From assembly GCA_963920765.1 (NCBI GenBank), contig OY987245.1, positions 870,501-934,500 on the forward strand: a stretch of 64,000 nt of DNA, given 5' to 3'. The stretch comes from Ulota crispa. Its lineage: Eukaryota > Streptophyta > Bryopsida > Orthotrichales > Orthotrichaceae. Below the pieces are notes generated by a model that ran no database searches, was not told the origin of the DNA, and saw nothing but the letters and a program-made list of their open reading frames with translations. Positions 1 to 10,715 of the stretch are shown here, one piece after another. The position numbers were made by a program, and so were the translations under genes. Positions within the stretch are counted from its first letter, which is position 1. Every line of letters begins with the position of its first letter.

Positions 1-56
1 GTGAGAAGTTCAAAGGCCATATTTTATGTTTGAAACCCCCTATTGATGATCGATGG

Positions 57-500
57 GTTGAGGCTCAATTCAGACCAGGACGTCCGGAGCCACCGGACAA
101 AGGCCCCTCTCCAGTGTTTCATCCTATGGGTTTTGGAGGGGAAATTGCCATGTCATCATGGTTTTGTTTGTTCAGTGGATGCTGTGCCCGGACGTCTGGT
201 GGAGGAGCACTTTTATTCTTTCTATTCTTAATTAACTTCATTTTGTCTTTACCTCACATGAAGTGAGAGGAAGTGTTTTGTGCAAAGGAGAAGATTTGAC
301 CCCACCTCCCAATGTGACCTCAAATCTTCTCCACCACAAGTGAGCTCCTCTCAAATTTTAAGGGGAAAAATGATGACATGGACTCATCCTACACTTTGAT
401 GTGAATATCATACTGAACAAAACTTTGAAATTGACCAATGAGATTGCTTACGGCTTTGTCCTGTGGTTGTGGACGTCCTGGTCTGAATCGGGCCATGAGG
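57..500. repeat. Inverted repeat with about 45-bp arms
   Basis: The left arm (about 57-105) and right arm (about 449-500) are imperfect reverse complements; both contain GGACGTCCTGGTCTGAAT on one strand or the other. About 340 bp lie between them. This looks like a short terminal-inverted-repeat element. The open reading frames across it (for example 401-829) are rich in repeat sequence and match nothing I recognise. I see no clear target duplication. Confidence 0.5.
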
Positions 501-826
501 GCTTGAGGCAGCTTTCCCACGGCCTTAGGCCTTCTACGAGACCACTGCCGCCTCTGACTGACTGCTGGTTTCTTCGCCAGCCCACCATATCCACCTCCTC
601 CCGAGTCCCTTCTCTGACGTGGCGTTCCTGTTCAACGACAGGGTCTGACCAATGGGGTTCCCGGTTCCTCGGCTGGGTTCTGCTCATGGCGCCCACGTTG
701 CGATTGGTGAGCTTCGCATTACATCATGATGCGCCCAGGATATCCCCCATGGCCGTGCACCACTGCTCCCGAGTCCTGATTCTTGAATCTCCTGGCTCAG
801 TCATGAGACCTGATGAGAGTTCTATT

Positions 827-1144
827 TAAGATAGGAGCACCCATAAGCGTCAATCTAAGGGTTTTGAAAATGACTAGTATTAGTAAATAGCTAGCAAATT
901 ATAGGATCTTATTAGGAATAGAAAAATAATGAGTTTGCAATTTTGAATTTATTATTTGGATACCGTGTGAATAAGTTGTGAATTTTTAAAAAGCAAACTG
1001 CCATTGTACCCATAACCACTTATAAGATTTCATGTTCACACATTGTACATCCTTGTCATTACATCTATTTACTTCCAAAGATTTTTCAAGCTTTTAGAGC
1101 TGACAGTTATGGGGATAGCGTCGCTTATGGGTGCTCCTACTTTA
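827..1144 (-). mobile_element. MITE family A, copy 1 (TA-flanked)
   Basis: This 318-bp element begins TAAGATAGGAGCACCCATAA and ends with the inverted form GGGTGCTCCTACTTTA. It is in the opposite orientation to copies 2 and 3 just downstream. The flanking TA on both sides suits a Tc1/mariner-like (TA) duplication. An 18-bp direct repeat (TGATGAGAGTTCTATTTA) lies at 811-828 and again at 1146-1163, bracketing this copy. It has no coding capacity. Confidence 0.8.
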
Positions 1145-1161
1145 ATGATGAGAGTTCTATT

Positions 1162-1479
1162 TAAGGTAGGAACACCCATAAGCGTCATTGTTCCCATAAC
1201 CGTCACCTCTTAAATCTTGGAAAATCTATGGAAATGAATAGATGTAATTACAAGGATGTACAACATGTGAACATGAAATCTTATAAGTGGTTATGGGTGC
1301 AATGGCAATTTGCTCTTTAAAAATTCACAACTTATTCACATGGTATCCAAATAATACATTCAAAAGTGCAAATTGAATATTTTTCTGTTCCTAATAAGAT
1401 CCCATAATTTGCTAGCTGCTTATTGATACTCATCATGTTGAAAACCCTTAGTTTGAAGCTTATGGGTGCTCTTACCTTA
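1162..1479 (+). mobile_element. MITE family A, copy 2
   Basis: A 318-bp copy whose sequence is the reverse complement of copy 1 (about 85-90% by eye) and parallel to copy 3. Its ends are TAAGGTAGGAACACCCATAA and GGGTGCTCTTACCTTA. The right end runs straight into TTAACCCCTAAACG (1477-1490), which resembles the terminus of the TTAA-flanked family found elsewhere in the window and may be a truncated remnant. Confidence 0.8.
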
Positions 1480-1519
1480 ACCCCTAAACGCTGAAGGAGA
1501 CCAAAAAAAAAACGTCCAC

Positions 1520-1836
1520 TAAAGTAGGAGCACCCACAAACGTCAGTGTCCCCATAACCGTCACCTTTGAAATCTTGGAAAGTTTGTGGAAGTGAAAAGA
1601 TGTACTAATAAGGATGTACAACATGTGAACATGAAATCTTAAAAGTGGTTATGGATGCAATGGCAGTTTGCTCTTTAAAAATTCACAAATTATTTTCAGA
1701 GTATCCAAATAATACATTCAAAAGTGCAAACTCATATTTTTTTGTTCCTAATAGGATCCTATAATTTGCTAGTTGTTTATTAAAAGTCATCATGTTCAAA
1801 ACCCTTAGTTTGACGTTTATGGGTGCTCCTACTTTA
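1520..1836 (+). mobile_element. MITE family A, copy 3
   Basis: A 317-bp copy with ends TAAAGTAGGAGCACCCACAA and GGGTGCTCCTACTTTA, in the same orientation as copy 2. The three copies lie within 1 kb in the order reverse, forward, forward. The TA at both edges is the likely target duplication. It has no open reading frame of note. Confidence 0.8.
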
Positions 1837-1841
1837 GTCAA

Positions 1842-1915
1842 GTTTTTTTTTCTTTTTTTCTTTTTTTTCTTTTTTTTCTTTTTTTTTCTTTTTTTTCTTT
1901 TTTTTTTTCTTTTTT
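1842..1915. repeat. Polypyrimidine (T8-9C)n tract
   Basis: A run of T broken by single C residues every 8-10 bases, directly after MITE A copy 3. The minus-strand reading frame crossing it encodes only lysine and arginine here and is not a gene. Confidence 0.9.
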
Positions 1916-2028
1916 GGGCAGGGTAGACCAATTGACACCCCAAATGAACACATGTAAGAAAAAATTGGCTAAAGTTGGAATGAATGAACAATTTGCACAC
2001 AATCATCCAATAAGTTTACTTATATAAG

Positions 2029-2282
2029 AAACACCATGTTAGGTAAATTGGGAAAAAAGGGTGTCCCAATTTGTACTTCACCTACATCTGAGAAAGTCAC
2101 CTAAAACCATATTTGAAGGTATCAAATTCAATCTGAGCCACTAAGATTTTTCCCTCTCAAATTCCTCCTCTCAGGTGAGGGCACGTGTACAAAAAAAACG
2201 TTGAGCTCAGTTGTACATGATCATGTACAACCTACAAAAGTCCCAAAATGTACCCTTTTTCCCAATTTACCTAATATGGTGT
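2029..2282 (+). mobile_element. MITE family B, copy 1 (AACACCAT ends)
   Basis: This 254-bp element has about 28-bp terminal inverted repeats: AACACCATGTTAGGTAAATT at the left and the reverse complement (AATTTACCTAATATGGTGTT) at the right. Internally it carries the family signature CTCAGGTGAGGGCACGTGTA. Four more copies or fragments occur at 9.8, 10.7, 13.3 and 45.8 kb. It is non-coding. Confidence 0.85.
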
Positions 2283-2479
2283 TAAGCTGCTTACATCCAA
2301 ATTCTAGCAAACATGGTGTTGGAGCAAGGAAGAATGAGACGATTTCATCCACTTTTTCACACAAATTTCTTAGTGTATTGGTTGCCAACGCCAATTTGAG
2401 GTAAGATTTAGGCAAAAATTGGCCAAGAAAAAAAACCATGCCCTTGGGTACCAAAAAGAACACTTAGCACTACCCAAAA

Positions 2480-2810
2480 AAGTCCTTTTCATTTGAATTT
2501 TTAGGAGTGATCATAAATAGTGCATCATAAAAGGCAAACTACAACCTCACCAAACACACTCATAATTTTAGGTAACCCAAATTGTGAGAAGATTTAAAAA
2601 CACGTGTTAGGTCCCATGCTGCCATTTCTTACAATGTTCATGAGAACAACATGCACTGTTGATTTTGCAACTTTAAGAAGCAACAAAGGTAGTCACACCT
2701 TCTCTAAGAATGAAACTTCTGTGAAGAACAAGAAGTGGTGGAGTGAAATTAGGAGACAATGGGAGCGCTTCTTCATGGAAGAAGGTGTAACACCTCACAT
2801 GTTATAAATT
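2480..2810. repeat. Dispersed repeat shared with 39.3-39.5 kb
   Basis: The stretch containing AATTGTGAGAAGATT, then a 'catgctgcc / ttcatgag-acaac / atgcaactttgaga'-like series, is a diverged copy of sequence at about 39360-39530. The boundaries are unclear. The 67-aa open frame here (2604-2807) is not recognisable. Confidence 0.45.
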
Positions 2811-2892
2811 GGAAGTAGAAAAGCAAGAAGGTTGAATGGCAATGTTGCATGCCTCACGTGAGCAAAAAAAGTTGCAACAAAAATCAAATAGC

Positions 2893-3292
2893 TAAGGTAG
2901 TCGGCTCAAAAACTGACCATCTAAGGTTTATTCCCCTTTTTTGTGGTATTCCGTGGATGGGAGGACTTTAGTTCACTTTTCATACAAAGAGAAAGAGACG
3001 CACAATGTAACACAAGTCGTTTCATGTTTTTTGAAGCATTTTTGAGTAACTTATGAATTTCAAAGTGCATGTGTCATAAGTCTCTACTTATGATCCTAGA
3101 CCTTCCAAGAACAATTCACTTGTAAGTTGTGAAGAGATTTGAGAAAGCAAGGAGAAAGATTGGCTTTTGCAATTAAAAACAACTTTTCTTTCATGCATTC
3201 AATGATTGTAAGAGGACCACCTCATGTCCATTTCTTCACTATCTACATGGACAATTCAAAATGAGCAAACACTTTTTGAACCGACTACCTTA
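2893..3292 (+). mobile_element. MITE family E, copy 1 (TAAGGTAG ends)
   Basis: A 400-bp element whose ends are inverted: TAAGGTAGTCGGCTCAAAAA at the left and TTTTTGAACCGACTACCTTA at the right. TA at both edges suggests a TA duplication. Related copies lie at 19.2 kb (split by a nested element) and 50.7 kb. Confidence 0.75.
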
Positions 3293-3618
3293 CACTTCAA
3301 GAGGCTGTCATAGTTGCACACATTTGTTATTTTTTAATAAGAGCATTGATCTCAAGTGGAACATGAAACTGCTTCTAAAGCTTCTAGAATGCCAATGGAA
3401 GGCAAATTAATATAGCCCTTGCAATAGTGTTGTATCTTGCATTGCAAGTTCCTAAGACCGGCTTTTCTACTTTTTGAGATTGTTAACATTGAGTTTGTGC
3501 AAAGGTACTATTTAGCCTTACTTTTTAATTTTGACAACTATCTAAATTTTAATGAACAATGCCCAAAAAATTGCATTAATGATGTGTAGTACTTGTCTAT
3601 AGTGCCAATAATCATATG

Positions 3619-3915
3619 AGAATTTTTTTGTGGATACCCTTGAAGTTTGCCATATTGGTATCGATACCCTTGGTTTTTCAGAAATTGCACAAATAGTGTT
3701 GGATCATAATTTTCAGGCGTTTGTTCCATTATGTATGTCAATTCTTCTCCCTTGTGCATATGTTGTTTCTTTTCCATTCTATTACACATCTTGCTTTAAC
3801 ATTTGTCATGAAGAAAATAGAGTGAATAACAAAGCAACAGTTTAAAATTAGGGTCCAAGGGTATTTCTGAAAAACTAGGGGTATCCATACAAATATGGAA
3901 ACCACAAAATTTCCC
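3619..3915 (+). mobile_element. Mutator-like MITE family C, copy 1
   Basis: The ends read TTTTTTTGTGGATACCCTTG and, inverted, GGGTATCCATA..AAATTTCCC. They match the better preserved copies at 32.4 kb and 36.6 kb. The 9-bp flanks TAATCATAT and TTATTATAT differ at two positions, consistent with an old 9-bp duplication. It is non-coding. Confidence 0.65.
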
Positions 3916-4197
3916 TTATTATATTTACTTGCACCATTGCAACAATAGTGTAGGAACAAAGTCTTGGAAAACCACTAGCCCGTAAAAGGCTCTACTTTGT
4001 AACTTTATATCTTATTCCACTGGAGGTGTTGCAAGATGCATAGTCAAAATTCTTGAGGGTAACTTCTCCGGACCAGAGCCAATAATCATGTGGATGTATG
4101 TGAAAACAATTAATAGTAATTGCTTCCCAGTCTGCTTCCACTAGCAAAAGGACAACATGATGACCCTTCAAAATATAGTGGTATGTCATTCTTTTAA

Positions 4198-5125
4198 CCC
4201 CTATACGACTATTGTCCCTTTGGGGGACAATGGGGATTTTGGGCATGTACCTATGGTTAAACTACTTTGTGTAATTTTCTGAAACTTTTATGGAAGCAGG
4301 GGAATTCAAAGATTTATGTGGGCATCTAATTTCTTCCTCATTTTGACATTTGACAAAGAAGTTATGCAAAAATTTGTGCTACCCGCGGGTGGGAGGGCAA
4401 TCCAAGCAGCCCAAAAACTTCTTTAAAATTTAATATTTTCTAAAATTAAAATTTGAAATTGGTTCTTTTGATTTTGTTTACATGTGGGAAGCTTTGAATC
4501 ATTCCATTTCAATCAATGAGATGAAAGTTTTGAGATGTTTTAGTTTGTGGGCAGTTACGGATCCTCTAGTCTAAAATAAACTTTGAAGTCCTTTACTTTT
4601 CACAATTTTCAATATTTTGGAAAAAAACTAAACCAAAAGAAGTAGATTGTTTATTACAACATTATAACTGTGAGGATTTGCATTTTTCATTTCAATAATT
4701 AAATTCTAAACGATTTAGTGATTTGACTCATTCTTTTCTTCTTACTTACTATTTTTTTCTCATGTGTTGTATAGTTCTAATTGATTTGAAAATTCTCCCA
4801 CACATGCCTAACTTGGTCTTCTACATGGAAAAAATAAACCTCAACTTTGTGTAGAGCAATTTTTTTCATGTAAGAGTGCTCAAAGGCTTCTAAATTTTTT
4901 GGATAGCACGGAAAAAAACCTTAATTTTCACTTCAAGTGTAAATATCTCCCTCATCTCTATCTAGAATGATCTGAGTTTTTTCCCACAAGTACCTCTTCT
5001 AGCCTAAGGCAAGATCCTATGGTTGGATTTCCCAAAAAAGAAAAAAGAACCGACCTTCTAACTCATCCCCTAAAAGTGGCAATTTTCAGTGATTTTGACA
5101 GAAAAAGGGCTCAGTCCTTTAGGGG
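4198..5125 (+). mobile_element. TTAA-flanked (piggyBac-like) element a
   Basis: A 928-bp element with CCCCTATACG at the left end and CCTTTAGGGG at the right. It is bounded by TTAA at 4194-4197 and 5126-5129. A small subterminal palindrome (TGTCCCTTTGGGGGACA) follows the left end, as in most members. It shows the family interior 'gtgggcatctaattt..ttgacatttgacaaagaagtta' and the 'cctcaactttgtgtagagcaa' block. This copy serves as the empty-site reference for the insertion at 35.2 kb. It encodes no transposase. Confidence 0.8.
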
Positions 5126-5216
5126 TTAACGAGTGTTTAAAAGTGAAGGGCCCATACTTCTTATGGAGGAGGCTTAGTCTAGGCAAGACAACTTTCTCCA
5201 TATACCCTAAGCTTAA

Positions 5217-6103
5217 CCCCTAAATCCTTGAGTGTCCCCTTGGGGGACAAATGAGATTTTGGGCAAGTACCTACAGCCTCAATTTCTGTCCAGATTTTTT
5301 GAAACATTTTTTGAAGATAGGAAAACACACTAGCTTTTGGGGAATTTAATTTTTATTCCAATCCATGCCCAAAAGCAAAAGTTATGCCTAGATAAGCAAA
5401 AAATTATGGAGATTGGGCAGCAAAAAAAAATTACAAAAAAATTGATTTGATTTTGATTTTGATTTCTTCTCATAGGTTATAGTTATGCTTACATTTGAAG
5501 CTTTGATTCATTCCATTTGGATTAGGGCAATTCAAGCATCTTCTTAAAAAAATAACTTATAAACTTCATTTTTGGATGCAAGTTTAACATTTTTTCAAAA
5601 AAAGTGTTGAGGAGGGTGAAGTTTGCTTTTTAGAACAATCTCACTGTTGGGATTATTGTGTTTCAATTCCATTTCTGGGTTATTAACAATTTAAGTTTTT
5701 GTTCAATCTCAGACCTTCACCCACCTAATGATTTTTTTAAGAATGAAAATCAAGTATTTTTGGTTTTCATTTTTTCAAGATTCTTAACTCAATTTCCCAC
5801 CATAAAAAAATAAACCTCAAAACTCTGTAGTGCAAAAAAATTAAGTTAGAAAAGCTCAAAATCAAATAATCTAGTCATGTAAGGTGCAAAAAAGGTTGTT
5901 TTTTACAATTCAATTGCAAATGTCTTGCAATCTGTGTGGTCAAAGTTTATAGATTTTTGTGTGCACATTTCCATACAAGTCTAATATAAGATCCTATGGT
6001 TAGATATACAAAAAGACCAATTTTCAAACTTTTGTGTGTTTTGCAATAAAAATGACAATTTTGGATGTCTTTTGACAAAATAAAGGCCCGAGGGATTTAG
6101 GGG
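5217..6103 (+). mobile_element. TTAA-flanked (piggyBac-like) element b
   Basis: This 887-bp element starts CCCCTAAATCCTTGAGTGTC and ends GAGGGATTTAGGGG, bounded by TTAA at 5213-5216 and 6104-6107. Its interior differs from element a but matches element i at 45.46-46.28 kb in reverse orientation, which defines a second subfamily. Elements a and b are only 91 bp apart. No open reading frame of note. Confidence 0.8.
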
Positions 6104-6194
6104 TTAAGCTTACAATAGATATTTCCAGGTCAACAAGTAACTTAAGTTTACTACAACGCCATGGTTCAGTACACCTGTACGCTGCAATACCCGA

Positions 6195-6234
6195 CCCCAC
6201 CCCACCCCACCCCACCCCACCCCACCCCACCCCA
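6195..6234. repeat. (CCCCA)n microsatellite
   Basis: Eight tandem CCCCA/CCCAC units. The minus-strand frames read it as Gly-Trp/Gly-Val repeats and are artefacts. Confidence 0.9.
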
Positions 6235-6239
6235 GTAAA

Positions 6240-7855
6240 GCCACAAAAAAAGTAATCGTATTGTAGACCACGGTGACACGCTCCAAAGTTGGAAAAATCG
6301 TCACTCCGTCAGTTCAAACAGACGGGTCCCACCCACTTGGGAAGGACCTGGATATGACGCCAATCACGGCACGACGCATCCTTGCTCCGTCGTGTGGATG
6401 CTCCATGTCCGCGCCGTCGCGCCCAAGCCCCAAGCCCCGCCCACTCGCCCAGCGCCATCAAGGGCACCATCATAGCACTTACTACCTTGTAGTTAACGTA
6501 CCACCCAAGGCAGGTCGCAAATTTGCATCTGTCACTGTCATCGTACATGTACCATAACTTACTAGTTACCACTCCAGACGCCGCAGTCACTACCGTTGTC
6601 GTCCTCATCACTTGCTGCTTCAACCACTAGCCTTGACACGGCCAATCCTTCGTCACCCCCGCCGAGATCATTGCAGTCCGTACTGTCTGTATTAATTGCC
6701 GTTCTTACAATCGCATCAGCAGCCGCGTCATAGCAACCACGTCGCAGCCGCCTTCGTTGAAGAGTAGTTTTGTGATTTGCTTGATATCAATCCGGGGTGT
6801 TTGATGATCATTTGCGCATCTGCTTTGTTTATATTGCGGTTATTGGCAATTCGGAGAATTTCGTGACGAGTGCACTTTGGTGATTGATTGCTTTGCTCTA
6901 GTACAGGAGGAGAGTGGTTCTCTTTAGAGGATTGTTGTGATTTTTGCGTGAGTGGCGGGTAGAACACTGCAATCTTAGAGTGGCCAATTTCTTGAGGTGA
7001 AGGGGCCTTGGATTGCGCCATTGTTATGTGCTAATTCCAGTTTCACCTCACTTCAACAGCCACCTATTAGCCGCAGGAGCAGCAGCAGTAGCCTCCTTGG
7101 TTGAAAAATAGTTTTGTGGTTCAATTCCGTCTGACATTCGGTGATTGTTTTGTGCGTCTGCTTTGGCTACTACAGTTATTGGCGATTTGGAGTTCGCTAC
7201 ATGCTTGACCAGTGCTCTTTGGGATTTGGATCCTCTGCTGTACTGCGACTGGGTCTGATTTTGTTAGGAGGTTTGTTACGGCTTTCGTGGATTGCATATT
7301 GTGATCTCGGATTGGCCTGTTTCTTGATGCAAAGGAGCTTTCGATTACTCGAGTGCTTGAATTTTAGTTTCGACCACACGGTCCTGAGTGGTTGGCAAAG
7401 GTTCAGTGTTGCGGTGCTCGTTAGCAGGTGGATTTGGAATAGAGTATGCAGTGGAGGAGGGCACTCGAACAGCCTGTAATCCTTGGCAGTACACTTACTT
7501 TTATCAGGCATCTCATCGTATCGAACACTATATTTTGAGTTTGATCTGGACGAGTTTAGCATCTGCGGAGATATTAGTCTAACTGGTTGAGTTGGCATTT
7601 TGTCTTGACCAAGCCGCATACGGGCCAGTGAGAATATCCGTGAGTAGGATTTTGAAGAAGTTTTGCCTGCTTGGGCACACATTTGTAGTGGAAGACCATA
7701 TTTACTGGTTATCTATAATAGTACGCGCATGCACATTGCACACGCCGTGAACGTGTTTGTGACTTATACAGGAGGAAAACTTCGTACGGGTCAATGAAAA
7801 GCCAGAAACAATACGTACCTTAGTATTACCCGGGTTTACATTAGGAAATGTTAGC
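6240..7855 (+). promoter_or_regulatory. Upstream/5' leader region of the kinase pseudogene, with internal duplication
   Basis: A GC-richer stretch (especially about 6290-6740) between element b and the first kinase exon. About 6741-6860 and 7080-7200 are diverged direct copies: both have 'gttga-ga-tagttttgtg..', '..gcg(c/t)ctgctttg..' and 'ttattggc(a/g)att(c/t)ggag', spaced about 338 bp. Short frames such as 6273-6557 and 7197-7682 match no protein I know. I read this as promoter and 5' leader. No TATA box or transcription start can be fixed by eye. Confidence 0.4.
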
Positions 7856-8679
7856 ATGTACTTCAACGACAATGGGGTTGGATTGCTATACTACATTGAA
7901 AAGAGGAATGGATTATCGTTGGAGGTGGCGAGGAGCAATGGTGTGGCCAAATTTGATCAACAACTGTGTTGTGGGGAGGCATTGCAAGCTGCTGATTGCC
8001 ATAGCCAATACGACGACACTGATTGCAGCAGCCAAGAGGACAACACTTCTAATAGTTCCTCGTCGCAAGGATCTTCGGATCAAATGGAAGGCAACCTCCA
8101 TGACTGGAGCCGCGGAAAATTGTCATCGTCTTTGAAGGCTCTGGAAACCGTGGTGATGCAAGTGTTGGAGAGCGTGCGGGAATCTGGCTATGATGAGGAG
8201 GTGTGCAGTGAGTTTCGTGAGCACTTCGGCCGACTTCCCTCTCGGTACACTATCTCCTCCTAGTGTTACAGTTTTCTTTGTTGTGCCACGCTTATTTCTT
8301 ATCCTCTCTTTAGGTTTACGTTAAACCAACATCAGGCCATTGAGCTCTTCATCTATTTCCTAGTCCATTCTGCTCCTTTCATGTGTGGTCCAGTGTAGTA
8401 ATTCAAGCCACGCAATTTAGTACTTTGTTCTACTTGAGTTTCCTATTTTCAAGCCTATTTGTTGGACACTTAGATTTCATTTGCACTGCTCTTCTCCCTT
8501 GCCACTGTGGTGAAAGTTGTCAAACTGATTCAAATTGAGATTATGAGCAATCGAGGACATAGAGTTTCGCGGGTAGATTTTCTGGTGATCAAGGTTAGCC
8601 CACAACAATGATAACACTATTATTTGATTGGTTTATTGGAGCTCAAACCTATTTTCCTAAATATATGATATATATACAT

Positions 8680-9400
8680 AGGGAACTGCTAAAGCCACAC
8701 CCCTATACGTGTGTATTTTGCAAATTTAATGCTATTTTTTTATTCAAGTGGTCCATCATTCATTCAATCAAGGCATTACCATCTTCTTGATAGAAAGAAA
8801 AACAGATAATTTTTTTTGTTGAACTTTTATTGCACCATTGCTATTTTTATATATATTTTTGCTTTAAATATTTCAAAAATCTTGTAATTTTAGTTTCAAA
8901 TTCAAGCACCTTTAATTGAAACAAATCTACCAATCCAAATTTAAAAATCAACATTAAATTCTCATAGTTCATGGTCAAAGAACACATTGGTGTGTGGCGT
9001 TAGCATTTTGGGTGTGGCTTTAGCAANNNNNNNNNNNNNNNNNNNNNNNNNNNNNNNNNNNNNNNNNNNNNNNNNNNNNNNNNNNNNNNNNNNNNNNNNN
9101 NNNNNNNNNNNNNNNNNNNNNNNNNNNNNNNNNNNNNNNNNNNNNNNNNNNNNNNNNNNNNNNNNNNNNNNNNNNNNNNNNNNNNNNNNNNNNNNNNNNN
9201 NNNNNNNNNNNNNNNNNNNNNNNNNNCTCAACAAAAAATTGTAGTTGTTTTTTTTCTCTTTCAAGAAGGTGGTAATGCCTTGATTGAATGATTGATGGAC
9301 CGCTTGAATAAAAAGCATAGCATTAAATTTGCAAACTACATGCTTACAGGGGTGTGGCGTTAGCAATTTAGGGTGTGGCGTTAGCAAATTAGGGTGTGGC
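8680..9400. mobile_element. Foldback element with about 160-bp arms, in kinase intron 1
   Basis: The left arm (about 8684-8835) and right arm (about 9230-9370) are reverse complements. Both carry a GCCACACCCCT end, then GCAAATTTAATGCTAT, TTCAATCAAGGCATTACCA and a poly-T/AG stretch. The outer edge repeats the motif GGGTGTGGCGTTAGCAAA several times (about 8991-9026 and 9352-9400). The loop holds the assembly gap. This resembles a foldback or long-TIR MITE. Confidence 0.75.
9027..9226. other. Assembly gap (200 N)
   Basis: Exactly 200 unknown bases, so the length may be a placeholder. The gap sits in the loop between long inverted-repeat arms, a structure that often breaks short-read assembly. 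Confidence 0.98.
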
Positions 9401-9777
9401 TACAAGCTACTGCACTGACGTGATATCCAATATTAGATAACATCTACGCATCCACCGTAACATTATTAGAATATTACGTGTTGCATGTTGTGGATTTTCG
9501 ACCTCGAGACGGGATGTGTCTTAGCTTTTGAATCTCGATCAAACAGGGTTTTCAAATTCAAGAAAGAAATGTCCTTAATGCCCATCCATGGACTGTTGTG
9601 TGATTTGCGATTTACTTCATCTCCGGCCTTCATCAATTCTGTTGTGATTTATGGGATTAAAATACCATTTTCCGAAGGCAAGTGTAGTAAAGGGCAGTGG
9701 AAGGACTCGGGATCCAGGATTTTGATTAAACTATGTCTTTTGTGGTTAAGTTGTGAAGTAGTGGAAACTTTGTTGTG

Positions 9778-10046
9778 AACACCATATTCGTTAATTTGGG
9801 GAAAACGGTACATTTTGGGATTTTTAAATTTTGAGGTGAAGGTTTTAGGTGATCACCTAAAACCGAGCTCAGCTTTTTTTTGTACACGTGTCCTCACTCA
9901 CCTGAGAGGAGGAATTTGCGAGGGAAAAAATCTTACTGGCTCAGACTGAATTTGATACCTTCAAATCTAGTTTAAGTAACTTTTTGGGTTAAAGGTGGAG
10001 TACAAAGTGAGACTCGTGTTTTTCCCAAATTAACTAATATGGTGTT
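9778..10046 (-). mobile_element. MITE family B, copy 2 (kinase intron 1)
   Basis: A 269-bp copy, inverted relative to copy 1, beginning AACACCATATTCGTTAATTT and ending AATTAACTAATATGGTGTT. It contains the reverse of the CACGTGTAC / CCTGAGAGGAGG block. It ends 81 bp before the exon 2 acceptor. Confidence 0.85.
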
Positions 10047-10715
10047 TGTGGTTGTTAGAGAGGCCTCATATAACTACAGCTGCACTTAATGCTTTCAAGC
10101 GCTCATTCTACTAGCAAATGCCTGGAGGTACGCCTTCAATATTGATCCTCAACGACACAAGGACATCCTCCTTCACATGGAGTTACTGATGGAGGCGCGA
10201 GACGCGGAATATGCCACAAGCTGCAGTAGTTACGTGATTCTGCTGTTCCTACTCCTCAGGTGCATGTGCGGAAAGTGCAACTAGCGGGGCTCAGTTCTCC
10301 TTCTGGCAATGCTCCCTCACCCGGACCCTTGTCAAGAGAAAGTGCTCTACGCAAGGATGGATTATAGATCTCAAAGCCGGCTTTTGGGTCTGGATCAAAT
10401 CTAGTTGGGCTGGGATTAGGTGGTAGCAAAAAACTTAATATGTTTGGGCCAAGACTAGGCAGATTGTTGTCGACGCCTCGTCTTTCAAATCTTGGGGAAG
10501 CACCAATTAGCTGCAGTGACAAGTATCATGAGATTCCCAGTCCTGCATTTGGAAATTCTACACGTAACATGCATATCGATGATGGATACATTTGGGAAGA
10601 AGACAATCCTTTTCCTCTTTTTGGATACTAGATTACGATTGCCACCATCGATAGACAAGGGCTTCTTAAGTATTTCACATCTGCAATTAAACATCAAGGT
10701 ACATCGACTATTCGA

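Noticed and set aside
401-829. 142-aa plus-strand frame
   Set aside because: It crosses one arm of an inverted repeat and ends at a MITE, with no recognisable motif.
4194-5129. Reading the TTAA family as Tc1/mariner (TA duplication, ACCCC ends) or PIF/Harbinger (TTA/TAA)
   Set aside because: A TA reading would fit single cases but would not explain why nearly every copy has the full TTAA on both sides. A three-base duplication would make the ends asymmetric. Kept as an alternative for checking.
7197-7682. 161-aa minus-strand frame
   Set aside because: Antisense to the kinase leader region. No known domain, and a competing plus-strand frame is present.
8962-9387. Frames crossing the run of N
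   Set aside because: Unknown bases cannot support a protein. The flanks are foldback repeat arms.
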